Counted from the stretch's first letter, positions 23,512 to 33,622 are shown. The stretch: 64,000 nucleotides of DNA from Erysipelotrichales bacterium (GCA_910576855.1 CAJTJP010000010.1:25555-89554), one strand, 5' to 3'. A program made the numbers and translations. The notes: generated by a model not told the origin, from the sequence alone.

Positions 23512-26463
23512 ATGTTTTTAAAACGAATCGAGCTGCAGGGGTTTAAGTCCTTTGCCGATAAATCGGTGATTCATTTTGATTCCGATGTAATCGGTATTGT
23601 CGGACCGAACGGCTGCGGCAAAAGCAATATCAATGATGCGATTCGCTGGGTTTTGGGAGAACAGAGTGTAAAAAGCTTACGCGGAAGCAGTATGAGTGAT
23701 GTTATTTTCAGCGGCTCGACACAGCGTAAGGCAGTAAACACCGCTGAGGTTACCCTTGTTTTTGATAATTCCAAGCATTATTTAAATGTGGATTATGAGG
23801 AAGTGGAGATTACTCGAAGACTGCATCGTCAAAGCGGTGAAGGAGAATATTTTATCAATAAAACACCGTGCCGCTTAAAGGATGTCATCAATATCGTTAT
23901 GGACAGCGGGCTCGGTCGTGATTCCTTATCAATTATCACACAGGGCAATATCTCAAGCTTTGCGGAGGCTAAGCCGGAGGAGCGCCGTGCATTATTTGAG
24001 GAAGCGGCGGGAGTGGCAAAATATAAAAAGCGTAAAAACGAGTCCTTGTCAAAGCTGAATCGTACACAGGAAAATCTGATGCGTGTAGAGGATATCATCG
24101 TTGAATTAGAGCGACAGGTGAATCCTTTAAAGCGTCAAGCGAAAAAGGCTGAGCAGTATTTGGAAAAGCGCAGTGAGCTGGAAACAATTGAAATCAGTGT
24201 AATTGCGGATGAAATCGAACAGCTGAGCGAGCGTATTGAAATATTAAAGAAAAAGGCTTTTGATTTAGATACGCAAAAGGCAATGCATGAAACAACGATT
24301 CAGGTCGAGGATTTAAAAAACAGTGATTTACGAAAAGAGATGTTTCAGCTGGATCATGAAATCAATCAGCTTCAGGAGGCTTATACTAAGGTCATCAATG
24401 AAATATCGGTATTGGAAACGCGTAAGGCCGAATTAGATGAAAAGCGTAAATATGCACTGGAGTTTGCCGATCGTAAGGAAAAACTGAAGGAATTAAAGGC
24501 AATGCTTGAAGAAGCAAGCTATGAATATAAGGATAGAATGAATCGTTTACAGGATTTACTGCGTGATATCGATTTAAAGAAAAAGCAGCTCAGTGAGGTA
24601 GAAGCAAGCCTCAGTGAATGCAGAGGAGAGCATACACAGGCGCTGAATTTGATGAATCGCTTGGAAAATCGTCGTGAGGTATTGGAAAATCTTGCGAAGC
24701 AGCCGTATAATCATCAGCAGGGGGTCAAGGCAGTGCTGCATAATCAAAGCGCATTGTTGGGTGTATTAGGTGTTATTTCACAGATCATGAAGCCGCAGAT
24801 GAATTATGAGGATGCGATATCAAATGCACTGGGCGGAGCGATGTATCATATCGTAACCGAGGATGAAGCTGCGGCACGTCATGCGATTACCTTCTTAAAG
24901 AAAAATCAGAGCGGAAGGGCAACCTTTTTGCCGCTGAATGTATTAAGGCCGCGTCATATGAATAACGATCATTTGATGCTGGCGCAGCATACGGCAGGCT
25001 TTTTAGGCTGTGCGTGTGATTTTGTCGATAATGAGGAGATCTTTGATATTGTAAAGCAGTCATTGTTGGGAAATGTACTTGTCTGTGATAATCTGATCAA
25101 TGCGAATGAGCTTGCCAAGGTATTAAAATATAATTATAAGATCGTTACCTTAGACGGTGATGTCGTACATAAGGGCGGAAGCATGAGCGGCGGTCGCACA
25201 AAAAGCGCCGGTTCACCGATGACGATTCAAAAGGAGCTGAATCAAATTCTGCAGAGTCTTGAAGGACAGCAGTTAAAGGTAGATTCCTTAGGCAATCAGC
25301 TGTATGCGCTGCAAGGGAAGCAGCAGAAGCTTCAGGATGAAGCGGTGCAGTTACAGATAGCAATCGCCCAGTTGGAGCCGATCGTTGAGGTAAAGCGCAC
25401 GAAAATGGATCGCTTAAAGGCGGACTATGAACAGCTCGCTCCCGATGAAATCGATGAAAATGAAGGAACGATGCAGGATGACCTTGTCGTACAGCTGTCT
25501 AAGCTGTATTCTAAGCGTGATGAAACCTTGTCATCGATTCAAAACAAACGGGAGCGCAGAATGCGCTGCGGCAGTGAGGTCGAGCGAAAAGAGGCGGCAA
25601 TTCGTCAACTGCGCCGCGATTTGAATATTTTACAGAATGAAGAGCGCGAAGTAGGAGAAAATAAGGTTAAGGCTGAAACACAGCTGGAAAATGCTTTGGA
25701 GCGTTTAAGCTCAACGTATGAGATGACCTATGAATATGCACTGACGCAGAAGCAGGAAATCGATATTGCCGAAGCAAAGCAGCGAGTGCTCATATTGCGC
25801 AAGGAAATTCAACAGCTGGGCAATGTGAATTTAGATGCACCGCAGGAATATGCAGAGGTAAGCGAGCGCTTCGGCTTCTTAACGAAGCAGCGTGATGACC
25901 TGTTGTCTGCCAAGGATAAAATTTTAGAGGCAATCGATGAAATGGACGAGGTCATGATTACTCAGTTTCAGGAGATGTTCGATCGCATCAACGGTGAGCT
26001 CAATGATGTGTTTCGTACCTTGTTCGGCGGCGGTAAGGCGCGCTTATATATGGTCGATCCGCAGGATGTATTGAATACGGGAATTGATATCGATGTACAG
26101 CCTCCCGGCAAAACGGTTCAAAACATTCGTTTGTTTTCCGGCGGGGAAAAGGCATTGATTGCGATTTGTGTCTTATTCTCAATTCTAAAGGCAAGAACGA
26201 TGCCGCTGTGTATCTTTGATGAGGTTGAGGCTGCACTCGATCAGGCGAATGTAGAGCGCTTTGCGAAATATATTGCGCGCTTCCGCGGTGAGAGTCAGTT
26301 TATCGTCGTAACGCATCGTCCTGGTACGATGGCGCAATGTGATGCACTGTACGGTGTTACGATGCAGCAAAACGGTGTATCGCAGCTGTTGAAGGTACGC
26401 CTTCAGGATGCGATCAATATGGTGGATCGGGAAAATGATCAACAGAAGGAAGTGGAAGCATAA
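23512..26463 (+). CDS. smc: Chromosome segregation protein SMC (short-armed)
   Basis: A 983-aa condensin ATPase that organises and segregates the chromosome with ScpA and ScpB. Walker A is GPNGCGKSN (residues 31-39), followed by a first coiled coil (about 165-400), the hinge (about 405-565, with GVLGVISQIM and GGSMSGGR), a second coil (about 565-800), the ABC signature LFSGGEKALIAI and Walker B CIFDEVEAALDQ. Typical SMC is ~1150-1190 aa; both coils look shorter by about 100 residues. ATG 23512 follows AGGAGG. It overlaps ftsY by one base (TAATG). Confidence 0.96.
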   Translation: MFLKRIELQGFKSFADKSVIHFDSDVIGIVGPNGCGKSNINDAIRWVLGEQSVKSLRGSSMSDVIFSGSTQRKAVNTAEVTLVFDNSKHYLNVDYEEVEITRRLHRQSGEGEYFINKTPCRLKDVINIVMDSGLGRDSLSIITQGNISSFAEAKPEERRALFEEAAGVAKYKKRKNESLSKLNRTQENLMRVEDIIVELERQVNPLKRQAKKAEQYLEKRSELETIEISVIADEIEQLSERIEILKKKAFDLDTQKAMHETTIQVEDLKNSDLRKEMFQLDHEINQLQEAYTKVINEISVLETRKAELDEKRKYALEFADRKEKLKELKAMLEEASYEYKDRMNRLQDLLRDIDLKKKQLSEVEASLSECRGEHTQALNLMNRLENRREVLENLAKQPYNHQQGVKAVLHNQSALLGVLGVISQIMKPQMNYEDAISNALGGAMYHIVTEDEAAARHAITFLKKNQSGRATFLPLNVLRPRHMNNDHLMLAQHTAGFLGCACDFVDNEEIFDIVKQSLLGNVLVCDNLINANELAKVLKYNYKIVTLDGDVVHKGGSMSGGRTKSAGSPMTIQKELNQILQSLEGQQLKVDSLGNQLYALQGKQQKLQDEAVQLQIAIAQLEPIVEVKRTKMDRLKADYEQLAPDEIDENEGTMQDDLVVQLSKLYSKRDETLSSIQNKRERRMRCGSEVERKEAAIRQLRRDLNILQNEEREVGENKVKAETQLENALERLSSTYEMTYEYALTQKQEIDIAEAKQRVLILRKEIQQLGNVNLDAPQEYAEVSERFGFLTKQRDDLLSAKDKILEAIDEMDEVMITQFQEMFDRINGELNDVFRTLFGGGKARLYMVDPQDVLNTGIDIDVQPPGKTVQNIRLFSGGEKALIAICVLFSILKARTMPLCIFDEVEAALDQANVERFAKYIARFRGESQFIVVTHRPGTMAQCDALYGVTMQQNGVSQLLKVRLQDAINMVDRENDQQKEVEA

Positions 26464-27440
26464 TGGGTATATTTTCAAAGCTGAAGCAGGCGTTTGGTTC
26501 TAATGAGGATCAGGATCGCTATCTCAGCGGATTAGATAAAAGCAAAAAATCGTTTTCACAGCGAATTCGTAAGCTGGCCTTAGGCTTTCGCGGCGTCAAT
26601 GAGGAGTTTTTAGAGGAGCTTATGATTGCGCTGTTGGAGGCCGATATCGGAATCAAAACGGCTCAAAAAATCGTTGATGCGGTGGAAAACGAAGCGATGG
26701 ATCGTCGCCTGAAAACATTTCAAGAGATCAGCGAGTGCTTGGTGGAACAAATGGCTGAGCTGTACAATGCGCATGAGGATCGTCCCTTTCAAGAGAATGC
26801 AGACGGTCCTACCGTGATTTTGATGGTCGGGGTCAACGGCAGCGGAAAAACAACGACGACCGCCAAGCTTGCCAAGCGCTTCACGGAAGCAAATAAAAGC
26901 GTTGTGCTTGCGGCAGCCGATACATTTCGTGCCGGAGCTGTCGATCAGCTCGCCAAATGGGCACAGCGTTTAGATCTGCCCTGCATCAAGGGGAGAGAAA
27001 ACGGCGATCCCAGTGCGGTGTTGGTGGATGCTTGTCGCTATGCCAAGGAGCATCACGCCGATATCGTGATCGGTGATACCGCAGGACGACTTCAAAATAA
27101 AGCGAATCTGATGAAGGAACTGGAAAAGATGAAGCGTGTAACAGCGAAGGAAATTCCGGGAGCGCCGCATGAGGTATGGCTTGTGATCGATGCGACAACA
27201 GGTCAAAACGGAATCTCGCAGGCATCGGTATTTATGGAAACGACCGATGTCAGCGGCATTATTTTGACAAAAACGGACGGTACGGCCAAGGGCGGCATCG
27301 TAATCGCAATTCGCGATCTTTTGGGCTTGCCGGTAACTTATATCGGACTGGGCGAGGGCGTTGACGATCTGCGTCCGTTTGATATCAATGCGTATCTTTA
27401 CGGCTTATGCGAGGGTATTTTGGACGATGGAGCCGCTTGA
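26463..27440 (+). CDS. ftsY: Signal recognition particle receptor FtsY
   Basis: A 325-aa SRP GTPase that docks Ffh-ribosome complexes at the membrane for co-translational insertion. It has a short N-terminal amphipathic region (MGIFSKLKQAF), the helical N domain, and the G domain: VGVNGSGKTTTTAKLA, DTFRAGAVDQL, DTAGRLQNK, TKTDGTAKGG and the C-terminal GLGEGVDDLRPF. The acidic A domain of some FtsY proteins is minimal. The start overlaps the smc stop, and the end overlaps the ylxM start by 14 nt. Confidence 0.97.
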   Translation: MGIFSKLKQAFGSNEDQDRYLSGLDKSKKSFSQRIRKLALGFRGVNEEFLEELMIALLEADIGIKTAQKIVDAVENEAMDRRLKTFQEISECLVEQMAELYNAHEDRPFQENADGPTVILMVGVNGSGKTTTTAKLAKRFTEANKSVVLAAADTFRAGAVDQLAKWAQRLDLPCIKGRENGDPSAVLVDACRYAKEHHADIVIGDTAGRLQNKANLMKELEKMKRVTAKEIPGAPHEVWLVIDATTGQNGISQASVFMETTDVSGIILTKTDGTAKGGIVIAIRDLLGLPVTYIGLGEGVDDLRPFDINAYLYGLCEGILDDGAA

Positions 27441-27759
27441 TAAGAATCTGCGCATGAATGAGCTGCTGGACGCTTATAAAACGCTGTTGACAACGAAGCA
27501 GCAGGAAATTTTAAAGCTGTATTATGAGGAGGACTTCTCCTTATCGGAAATCGGTGAAATACTGAAGATTTCAAGAGCGGCCGTGAGCGATCATTTAAAG
27601 CGCAGTGAGAAGGCTTTGACAGATTATGAGGAAAGACTTCAGCTTGTTGCAGCAAATAAGCGGCGAAGCAAGCTGTATGATGCAATGAGAGGCATGAAAA
27701 ACAAGCAATTAGATCAGTTTATAAAAGCGCTGGAAGCGATAGATAATCAGGAGGATATT
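27427..27759 (+). CDS. ylxM: YlxM-type HTH protein, in frame with ackA and lacking its own stop
   Basis: About 111 codons matching YlxM/p13, a helix-turn-helix protein linked to the SRP pathway (MNELLDAYKTLLTTKQQEIL, YYEEDFSLSEIGEILKISR, AAVSDHLKRSEKAL). YlxM normally ends with a stop and precedes ffh. Here the frame runs without a stop through a ribosome site (AGGAGG 27749-27754) into the ackA ATG, so ribosomes that do not stop would make a ~508-aa YlxM-AckA protein. It overlaps the end of ftsY by 14 nt. ffh is not in the window. Confidence 0.85.
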
Positions 27760-28953
27760 ATGACAAAAATTATTTCGGTAAACGCAGGAAGCTCATCTTT
27801 GAAATTTCAGTTATTTGAAATGCCGCAGGAAACGGTTTTAACAAGCGGTAATGTGGAGCGCATCGGTCTTGAGGAAGGAATCTTTACGATTAAGGTCAAC
27901 GGAAAAAAGGTTACGAAACGATTGCCGATTGCGGATCATGCGAAGGCAGTCAGCTTATTGATGGAAGCACTTGTAGAATACAAAATCGTTGCATCACTTG
28001 ACGAAATCAAGGGCGTGGGTCATCGTGTCGTACAGGGCGGTGATTTCAGCAGCAGCCGTGTGATCGATGATGCGGTTGAGCAGGTGATCGTTGATATGTC
28101 AGAATTGGCCCCGCTGCACAATCCGGCCGGTCTTGTCGGCTATCGTGCATTTAAGGATGCGTTGCCAAATGCCGGCCATGTCGCTGTATTTGATACGGCT
28201 TTCCATCAAACCATGGGACAGGAAAGCTATTTATATCCGGTGCCGATGAAATGGTATCGCGATTATAAGATTCGCCGTTACGGCTATCACGGAACCAGCC
28301 ATCAGTATGTATCTCAGCGTTGTGCCCAGCTGATGAATCAGAATGTCGAGGATTTAAAAATCATCACATGTCATTTAGGAAACGGCGCAAGTATCTCTGC
28401 GGTTGACGGCGGTAAGTGCATCAATACCTCAATGGGCTTTACCCCGTTGGCAGGTATTATGATGGGTACTCGCTGCGGTGATATCGATCCTGCGATCGTC
28501 TGCTACATGATGAAGAAAACAGGAATGAGCGCTGAGGAAATGGATAATGTATTAAACAAAGAAAGCGGAATGCTTGGAATCAGTGAAATCTCCAGTGATG
28601 CCCGTGATATTGAGCAGGCATGTGAGGAAGGCAAGGAAGGCGCCATCATCGCTACCGATCTTTATGTCAATCGTATTATCAACACCATCGGCGGATATTT
28701 CGTACAGCTCGGCGGAGTTGATGCAATCGTATTTGCGGGCGGTATCGGTGAAAACGACCATAAGATTCGTCGCATGGTATGCGAAAAGCTCGAAAGCGCA
28801 TTGGGAGTAAAAATCAATAAGGAACTTAATGCGAAGACTCGCGGTACGGAGAAGCTTTTAAGCACTGAGGAAAGCAAGGTCAGCGTATGGCTCGTACCGA
28901 CGAATGAGGAGCTTGTGATTGCACGTGATACGCAGCGTTTACTGGGCTTCTAA
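27760..28953 (+). CDS. ackA: Acetate kinase
   Basis: A 397-aa ASKHA-fold kinase interconverting acetate plus ATP with acetyl phosphate plus ADP, the ATP-yielding step of acetate fermentation. Seen: VNAGSSSLKFQLF, the HNPAG region, TAFHQTMG, TCHLGNGASISAV, GTRCGDIDPAI and AGGIGEND. The length is normal. ATG 27760 is strongly supported by AGGAGG at 5-nt spacing, even though the frame is open upstream into ylxM. No pta gene is adjacent; the DHH phosphoesterase follows 2 nt after the stop. Confidence 0.96.
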   Translation: MTKIISVNAGSSSLKFQLFEMPQETVLTSGNVERIGLEEGIFTIKVNGKKVTKRLPIADHAKAVSLLMEALVEYKIVASLDEIKGVGHRVVQGGDFSSSRVIDDAVEQVIVDMSELAPLHNPAGLVGYRAFKDALPNAGHVAVFDTAFHQTMGQESYLYPVPMKWYRDYKIRRYGYHGTSHQYVSQRCAQLMNQNVEDLKIITCHLGNGASISAVDGGKCINTSMGFTPLAGIMMGTRCGDIDPAIVCYMMKKTGMSAEEMDNVLNKESGMLGISEISSDARDIEQACEEGKEGAIIATDLYVNRIINTIGGYFVQLGGVDAIVFAGGIGENDHKIRRMVCEKLESALGVKINKELNAKTRGTEKLLSTEESKVSVWLVPTNEELVIARDTQRLLGF

Positions 28954-28955
28954 AC

Positions 28956-29906
28956 ATGCAGCGACTGTTTGATTGTATCACCGAATACGATACGATTACA
29001 TTGTTCCGCCATATCGGTGCGGATGCAGATGCACTCGGAGCGCAGTTTGGCTTGAAGCAGTGGATTAATGAGAATTATCCGCAGAAAAGGGTATATGCAC
29101 TCGGTGCTTCCGTAGGCTCGATTGCGGTTCATTATCCAAGCATTGATGAAGCAGATGATGAAACGATTCAAAGCTCATTGGCGATCATCTTAGATACGGC
29201 CAATGCTTCACGCATTGATGATACACGTTGCTTAAACGCTGCCTTTAAAATCAAGATCGATCATCATATCTTTGTCGATGCGTATGCCGACATTGAATAT
29301 ATCGAGGATAAAAAGGGTGCAACATGTGAAATCTTAGCAAATATGTTTCAACAAAGAGGAGAAACACTCTCTAAGCAATGTGCGGAATATCTATACAGCG
29401 GCTTAATTGCCGATACGCTTCAGTTTTCGATCAATGCGACAACACCGCAGATGTTAAGAACAGCGGCCTATTTGGTAGAACAAGGGGTAGATGTTGCTAA
29501 GGTCAATGAAATGAATTTTTCTAAGAGCTTAAAGGAATATCGCTATGAAACGTATATCAGAGAGCATGTACAGCTGTTTCATGAGCATATCGCTTTCTGT
29601 AAAATAACCAAAGCGGAGTATGAGCAGTTTGATTTGACTTATAATGAAGCCAAGGAAAAAACTTATGCGTTAAGTCATGTGAATGAATTTCATGCTTGGA
29701 TATTGTTTGTGGAAAGCACAGACAGTAGCAATGAAATGCCGTTATATAACGCTTCGATTCGTTCTCGCAATGTGATTATCAATGATATTGCGATGAATTT
29801 TAACGGCGGTGGGCATCGTTATGCCTGCGGTGCGAAAAATTTAACCGAAGCACAAATCACGGAGTTGCTAGAACAGCTTTCACAGCGTATCAACAATAAG
29901 GGATAA
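28956..29906 (+). CDS. DHH-family phosphoesterase (NrnA-like)
   Basis: A 316-aa DHH/DHHA1 protein resembling NrnA, which degrades nano-RNAs and dephosphorylates pAp. Metal-site motifs: RHIGADADALGAQ, ILDTANASR, IDHHIFVDA and the DHHA1 substrate motif NFNGGGHRYACG. Variation from RHxxPDxDA to RHIGADADA is within family range. It starts 2 nt after the ackA stop without a clear ribosome site, so it probably depends on coupling. Whether oligoribonucleotides or cyclic dinucleotides are the substrate is not decided. Confidence 0.88.
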   Translation: MQRLFDCITEYDTITLFRHIGADADALGAQFGLKQWINENYPQKRVYALGASVGSIAVHYPSIDEADDETIQSSLAIILDTANASRIDDTRCLNAAFKIKIDHHIFVDAYADIEYIEDKKGATCEILANMFQQRGETLSKQCAEYLYSGLIADTLQFSINATTPQMLRTAAYLVEQGVDVAKVNEMNFSKSLKEYRYETYIREHVQLFHEHIAFCKITKAEYEQFDLTYNEAKEKTYALSHVNEFHAWILFVESTDSSNEMPLYNASIRSRNVIINDIAMNFNGGGHRYACGAKNLTEAQITELLEQLSQRINNKG

Positions 29907-30001
29907 TTGCCGAACGGCAGTATCTCTTTTTATTATCTCTCATTTAGTGAAAGGTGCTTTTTTATATCGCTGTATGATATAGAAAGCTTTGAAAGCTTAT
30001 G

Positions 30002-30008
30002 TTATAAT
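30002..30008 (+). promoter_or_regulatory. Extended -10 promoter of the SnoaL-like gene
   Basis: TGT-TATAAT (TATAAT 30003-30008) with a partial -35 TAGAAA at 29980-29985 and a 17-nt spacer. Confidence 0.6.
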
Positions 30009-30029
30009 GTTGAAAAGAGAGGTATTCAT

Positions 30030-30398
30030 ATGAATATACAAGCATTTTGGGAAGCAGTTTTAGCACAGAAGGAACATGAAATCAGAAAATATTTTCATAA
30101 AGAAGCGTATATCAACTGGCATTGTACGAATGAACACTTTACCGTTGATGAATTTATGATTGCGAACTGTGAATATCCCGGCGATTGGGACGGTGAAATC
30201 GAACGCATAGAAACATTAAATGATTTGATTATAACAGTGGTGCGGGTTTATCCGAAAAATCAAGCTGCTTCTTTTCATGTTACATCTTTTTTCAAAATAA
30301 AGGACGATAAAATACAGGCGGTTGATGAATACTGGGCAGATGACGGCAATGCACCGAAATGGCGCATTGAGAAGCAGATAGGTAAAAAGATAAGGTGA
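30030..30398 (+). CDS. SnoaL/NTF2-like small protein
   Basis: A 122-aa protein with the cone-shaped NTF2-like layout: N-terminal helix with FWEAVLAQKEHEIRKYFHKE, a central YINWHCTNEHFTVDEFMIAN, and C-terminal strands FHVTSFFKIKDDKIQAVDEY. Such domains serve as small enzymes or ligand carriers. The start at 30030 follows GAGAGG and its own promoter; the frame open further upstream includes that promoter and is rejected as coding. Function unknown. Confidence 0.75.
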   Translation: MNIQAFWEAVLAQKEHEIRKYFHKEAYINWHCTNEHFTVDEFMIANCEYPGDWDGEIERIETLNDLIITVVRVYPKNQAASFHVTSFFKIKDDKIQAVDEYWADDGNAPKWRIEKQIGKKIR

Positions 30399-30499
30399 TG
30401 ACCTGTGATTACACACGTATTATTCAGGTGAAATACAGAAGTCAACCGTAAACAGTATTTAATTTTGTATATAAGGAAACGAAACAGGTAAAGATATGA

Positions 30500-30505
30500 T
30501 ATAAT
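30500..30505 (+). promoter_or_regulatory. Extended -10 promoter of dnaE
   Basis: TGATATAAT with TATAAT at 30500-30505, 25 nt before the GTG start. No convincing -35. Confidence 0.55.
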
Positions 30506-30529
30506 GATACAAAGAAAGCAGGTGTTGTC

Positions 30530-33500
30530 GTGAGTGTTCATCTTCATGTCAGAAGCTGTTATACGCTGTTGAATTCCACATTAAGAATACCCGATATCGT
30601 ATCGCATGCGAAAATGTGCGGCTATACATCGGTTTCGTTATGCGATAAACAGGTCATGCATGGTGCGGCAGCTTTTTATCATGAAGCAAAAAAGCAGGGC
30701 ATACATGCGATTTTCGGTATGGAATGTGACTGTACTCACGGTGATACCGCATGCAACCTGATCGTATTGGCACGTGATGATATCGGCTATCAAAGTCTTT
30801 TGGCATTATCCACTCGCTATAATACCGATCGAACACCGGTCACTTTAGAGGAACTGAAGAAATATACAGAGCACTGCATCGTTTTGAACGGCGGTGATAA
30901 TTCAACCTTAGAGGCGGCAATCGTCAAAGAGGACGAAGCACTGGTCAAAGAGCTTCTGACACTGTATAAGGACAGCTTTGTATCCTTTTATTGCGCGATT
31001 GCCTGTAATGATTCGGGCTTATTAAGAATCAAAAATCTGTTGTTGAAAAAATGTGCACAGGAACTGAATATCTCTACCTGTGCGTTATCGCGCGTTTATT
31101 ACGGAAGCAAGGATGATGAGGAAAGCTATAAGATTCTCTGTGCGATCGATCAGGGAGTTGCTTTACAGGATAAAACGCTGAATTATGCACCGCGGCGTTA
31201 TTTCAGAAATCCCGAGGAAATGCAGGGCTTATATGAAGCAGAGGATTTACAGATGACCGATGCGATTGCGAATCAATGTCAGGTCAGCTTTCAGTTTAAT
31301 CATGTACATTTACCGCATTTCAAAAACAAGCTCAATATATCCAGTGAGGAGTATTTGCGCAAGCTGTGCTATAAAGGCTTAGCGAAGCGTATGAATTTTA
31401 AGAGTATTCCTGCTGAATATAAGCAACGACTTGACTATGAGCTTCAAGTAATTATATCAATGAACTATGCCGATTATTTTTTAATCGTTTATGACTTTAT
31501 CCGCTATGCGCGAACTCAGGATATCTATGTCGGACCGGGCAGGGGAAGTGCTGCCGGCTCGCTTGTTGCCTACTGTTTGGGAATTACCCATGTCGATCCG
31601 ATTCAATATCAGCTGTTGTTTGAACGCTTTTTGAATCCCGAGCGTATTTCCATGCCTGATATCGATACTGATTTTCCCGATAACCGCCGTAACGAGGTCA
31701 TCGATTATGTGCGTGATTTATACGGCAAGGAGCATGTCGCTCATATTATTACGTTCAATACGCTGGGTGCGAAGCAGGTGCTGCGTGATATCGGTAAGGT
31801 CATGCGTGTCAATCAGCGTGATATCGATATGCTTTGTAAGCAGATTCCGTTTTTGCCTAAGGTTACTTTGAAATACGCATATGAACAAAATCCGCGCTTT
31901 AAACAAATGGTGAATTCCTCGAATCAGCTGCGCCATATTTATGAAAAGGCATTAAAGCTGGAAGGACTTCCAAGACACGCTTCTATGCATGCCGGCGGTA
32001 TCGTTTTTTCCGCCGAACCGATCACCACGATCTGTCCGTTGATCGAAGTGGATGAGGGCATGTGCGCCACTCAGTTCACAATGGAATACTTAGAGGAACT
32101 CGGTTTGATCAAAATGGACTTTTTAGGACTCAGAAATCTGACGATCATCGATGAAATCGTTCATGCGATCAATGCAGAGCGTAAAGAACCGTTAAATATC
32201 ATGAAAATTCCTTTAGATGATAAAAAAAGTTATGAATTGCTTTGTCAATGCGATACGATCGGCATCTTTCAGTTAGAATCTGAAGGAATCAAAAATTTGA
32301 TTCGGCAGCTGCAGCCTCGTGAATTTGAGGATATCGTTGCGACGATAGCGCTGTATCGTCCCGGTCCGATGGAAAATATCCCCGAATACTTAAAGCGTAA
32401 AAAGAATCCGCAGTATATCGATTATATTCATCCGAGTCTGAAGCCGATTTTAGAGCATACTTACGGCATTATGATCTATCAGGAGCAGATCATGCAGATA
32501 TCACAGAAAATGGCGGGCTTTTCACTTGCCAAGGCTGATAATCTGCGTAAAGCGATCAGTAAAAAGCACAGTAATGAAATACGACAGTTGGAGACTGAAT
32601 TTATTGAAGGCGCGGTAAAACAAGGCTATACGAAGGATTTGGCAAAGCATGTATATGAATTGATCATGAAGTTTGCGAATTACGGCTTTAATCGCTCTCA
32701 TTCGGTTGCTTATGCACTTGTTGCGTATCAGCTTGCTTATTTAAAGGCAAATTATCCGCTGTATTTCTTTTGTTCCTTATTAAACAGCGTAATCGGGTCG
32801 GAAACAAAATCAAGCGAATATATCTTTGAAGCAAAGAAGCGGGGAATTGCGGTGCTGGTGCCTTCTGTCAATGCATCCTTCGATCATTATGTGATTGAGA
32901 ACAAGGCTTTGCGCTTTCCTTTGACTGCGATTAAGAATATCGGTTCAGCGGTTTGTGCGACAATCGTTGCAGAGCGCACGCAAAACGGTGAGTTTAACGA
33001 TTACTTTGATTTTATTGCCCGTATGATAACAAAAAAGGTCAATAAAAAAACAGTGGAGACTTTGATTCATGCAGGTGCCTTGGATTGCTTTAAAATCAAT
33101 CGTGCATCACTGCTCGCGACAATGGATGATGCATTTCGCTACGGTGATTTGGTCAAAGTCGAGGATGAAAATCAGATCATGATTAAATTTGATTTAGTCA
33201 GCAAGCCGGCTGTGAAAACAATGCGTGAAAATGCGACGCTTCGCTCCATGAAAGAGCGTGAAGCAATCGGCTTTTATCTTTCCAAGCATCCGATCGAGGA
33301 GCTGAGAAAGGACATCAACGGAAACCTACAGCCGATCATCAGCTTAAGCGCAAAGCGCGGATATGTTCAGCTTTTGTGCTATTTAGAGCGAACACGCGAG
33401 CATCGAACGAAAAACGGCGATCTAATGATGTTTGGTGTAGGGGCAGATGACAGCGGTAAAATCGATTTGGTGATTTTTCCGAAAATCTATCAGCAGTATC

Positions 33501-33622
33501 GAGATATATTGATGAAAGGCAATTATCTGTTGATCGATGCGATGAAAAAAGAGGAACAGTCTTGTATCGTCAATAAAATCGTTTATATTCCGATCGATGA
33601 AAAGCGTCAGGAAGCAGAATAG
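30530..33622 (+). CDS. dnaE: DNA polymerase III alpha subunit DnaE
   Basis: A 1030-aa C-family polymerase of the short Gram-positive DnaE type, which extends primers before PolC takes over or acts in repair. An N-terminal PHP domain (HLHVRSCYTLLNSTL, CDKQVMHGAAAF) is followed by the polymerase core with GPGRGSAAGSLVAYCLG and the catalytic Asp motif MPDIDTDFPD, then the GFNRSHSVAYA-like finger segment FNRSHSVAYALVAYQ. Helix-hairpin-helix and OB-fold elements lie at the C-terminus (LLCYLERTREHRTKNGDLMM). It starts with GTG. Confidence 0.95.
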   Translation: MSVHLHVRSCYTLLNSTLRIPDIVSHAKMCGYTSVSLCDKQVMHGAAAFYHEAKKQGIHAIFGMECDCTHGDTACNLIVLARDDIGYQSLLALSTRYNTDRTPVTLEELKKYTEHCIVLNGGDNSTLEAAIVKEDEALVKELLTLYKDSFVSFYCAIACNDSGLLRIKNLLLKKCAQELNISTCALSRVYYGSKDDEESYKILCAIDQGVALQDKTLNYAPRRYFRNPEEMQGLYEAEDLQMTDAIANQCQVSFQFNHVHLPHFKNKLNISSEEYLRKLCYKGLAKRMNFKSIPAEYKQRLDYELQVIISMNYADYFLIVYDFIRYARTQDIYVGPGRGSAAGSLVAYCLGITHVDPIQYQLLFERFLNPERISMPDIDTDFPDNRRNEVIDYVRDLYGKEHVAHIITFNTLGAKQVLRDIGKVMRVNQRDIDMLCKQIPFLPKVTLKYAYEQNPRFKQMVNSSNQLRHIYEKALKLEGLPRHASMHAGGIVFSAEPITTICPLIEVDEGMCATQFTMEYLEELGLIKMDFLGLRNLTIIDEIVHAINAERKEPLNIMKIPLDDKKSYELLCQCDTIGIFQLESEGIKNLIRQLQPREFEDIVATIALYRPGPMENIPEYLKRKKNPQYIDYIHPSLKPILEHTYGIMIYQEQIMQISQKMAGFSLAKADNLRKAISKKHSNEIRQLETEFIEGAVKQGYTKDLAKHVYELIMKFANYGFNRSHSVAYALVAYQLAYLKANYPLYFFCSLLNSVIGSETKSSEYIFEAKKRGIAVLVPSVNASFDHYVIENKALRFPLTAIKNIGSAVCATIVAERTQNGEFNDYFDFIARMITKKVNKKTVETLIHAGALDCFKINRASLLATMDDAFRYGDLVKVEDENQIMIKFDLVSKPAVKTMRENATLRSMKEREAIGFYLSKHPIEELRKDINGNLQPIISLSAKRGYVQLLCYLERTREHRTKNGDLMMFGVGADDSGKIDLVIFPKIYQQYRDILMKGNYLLIDAMKKEEQSCIVNKIVYIPIDEKRQEAE

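Noticed and set aside
27361..27426. Earlier start of the ylxM frame inside ftsY
   Set aside because: This is ftsY sequence in another frame; ATG 27427 begins the recognisable YlxM text.
28574..28810. Alternative frames within ackA and other core genes
   Set aside because: Out-of-frame shadows of conserved coding sequence without ribosome sites.
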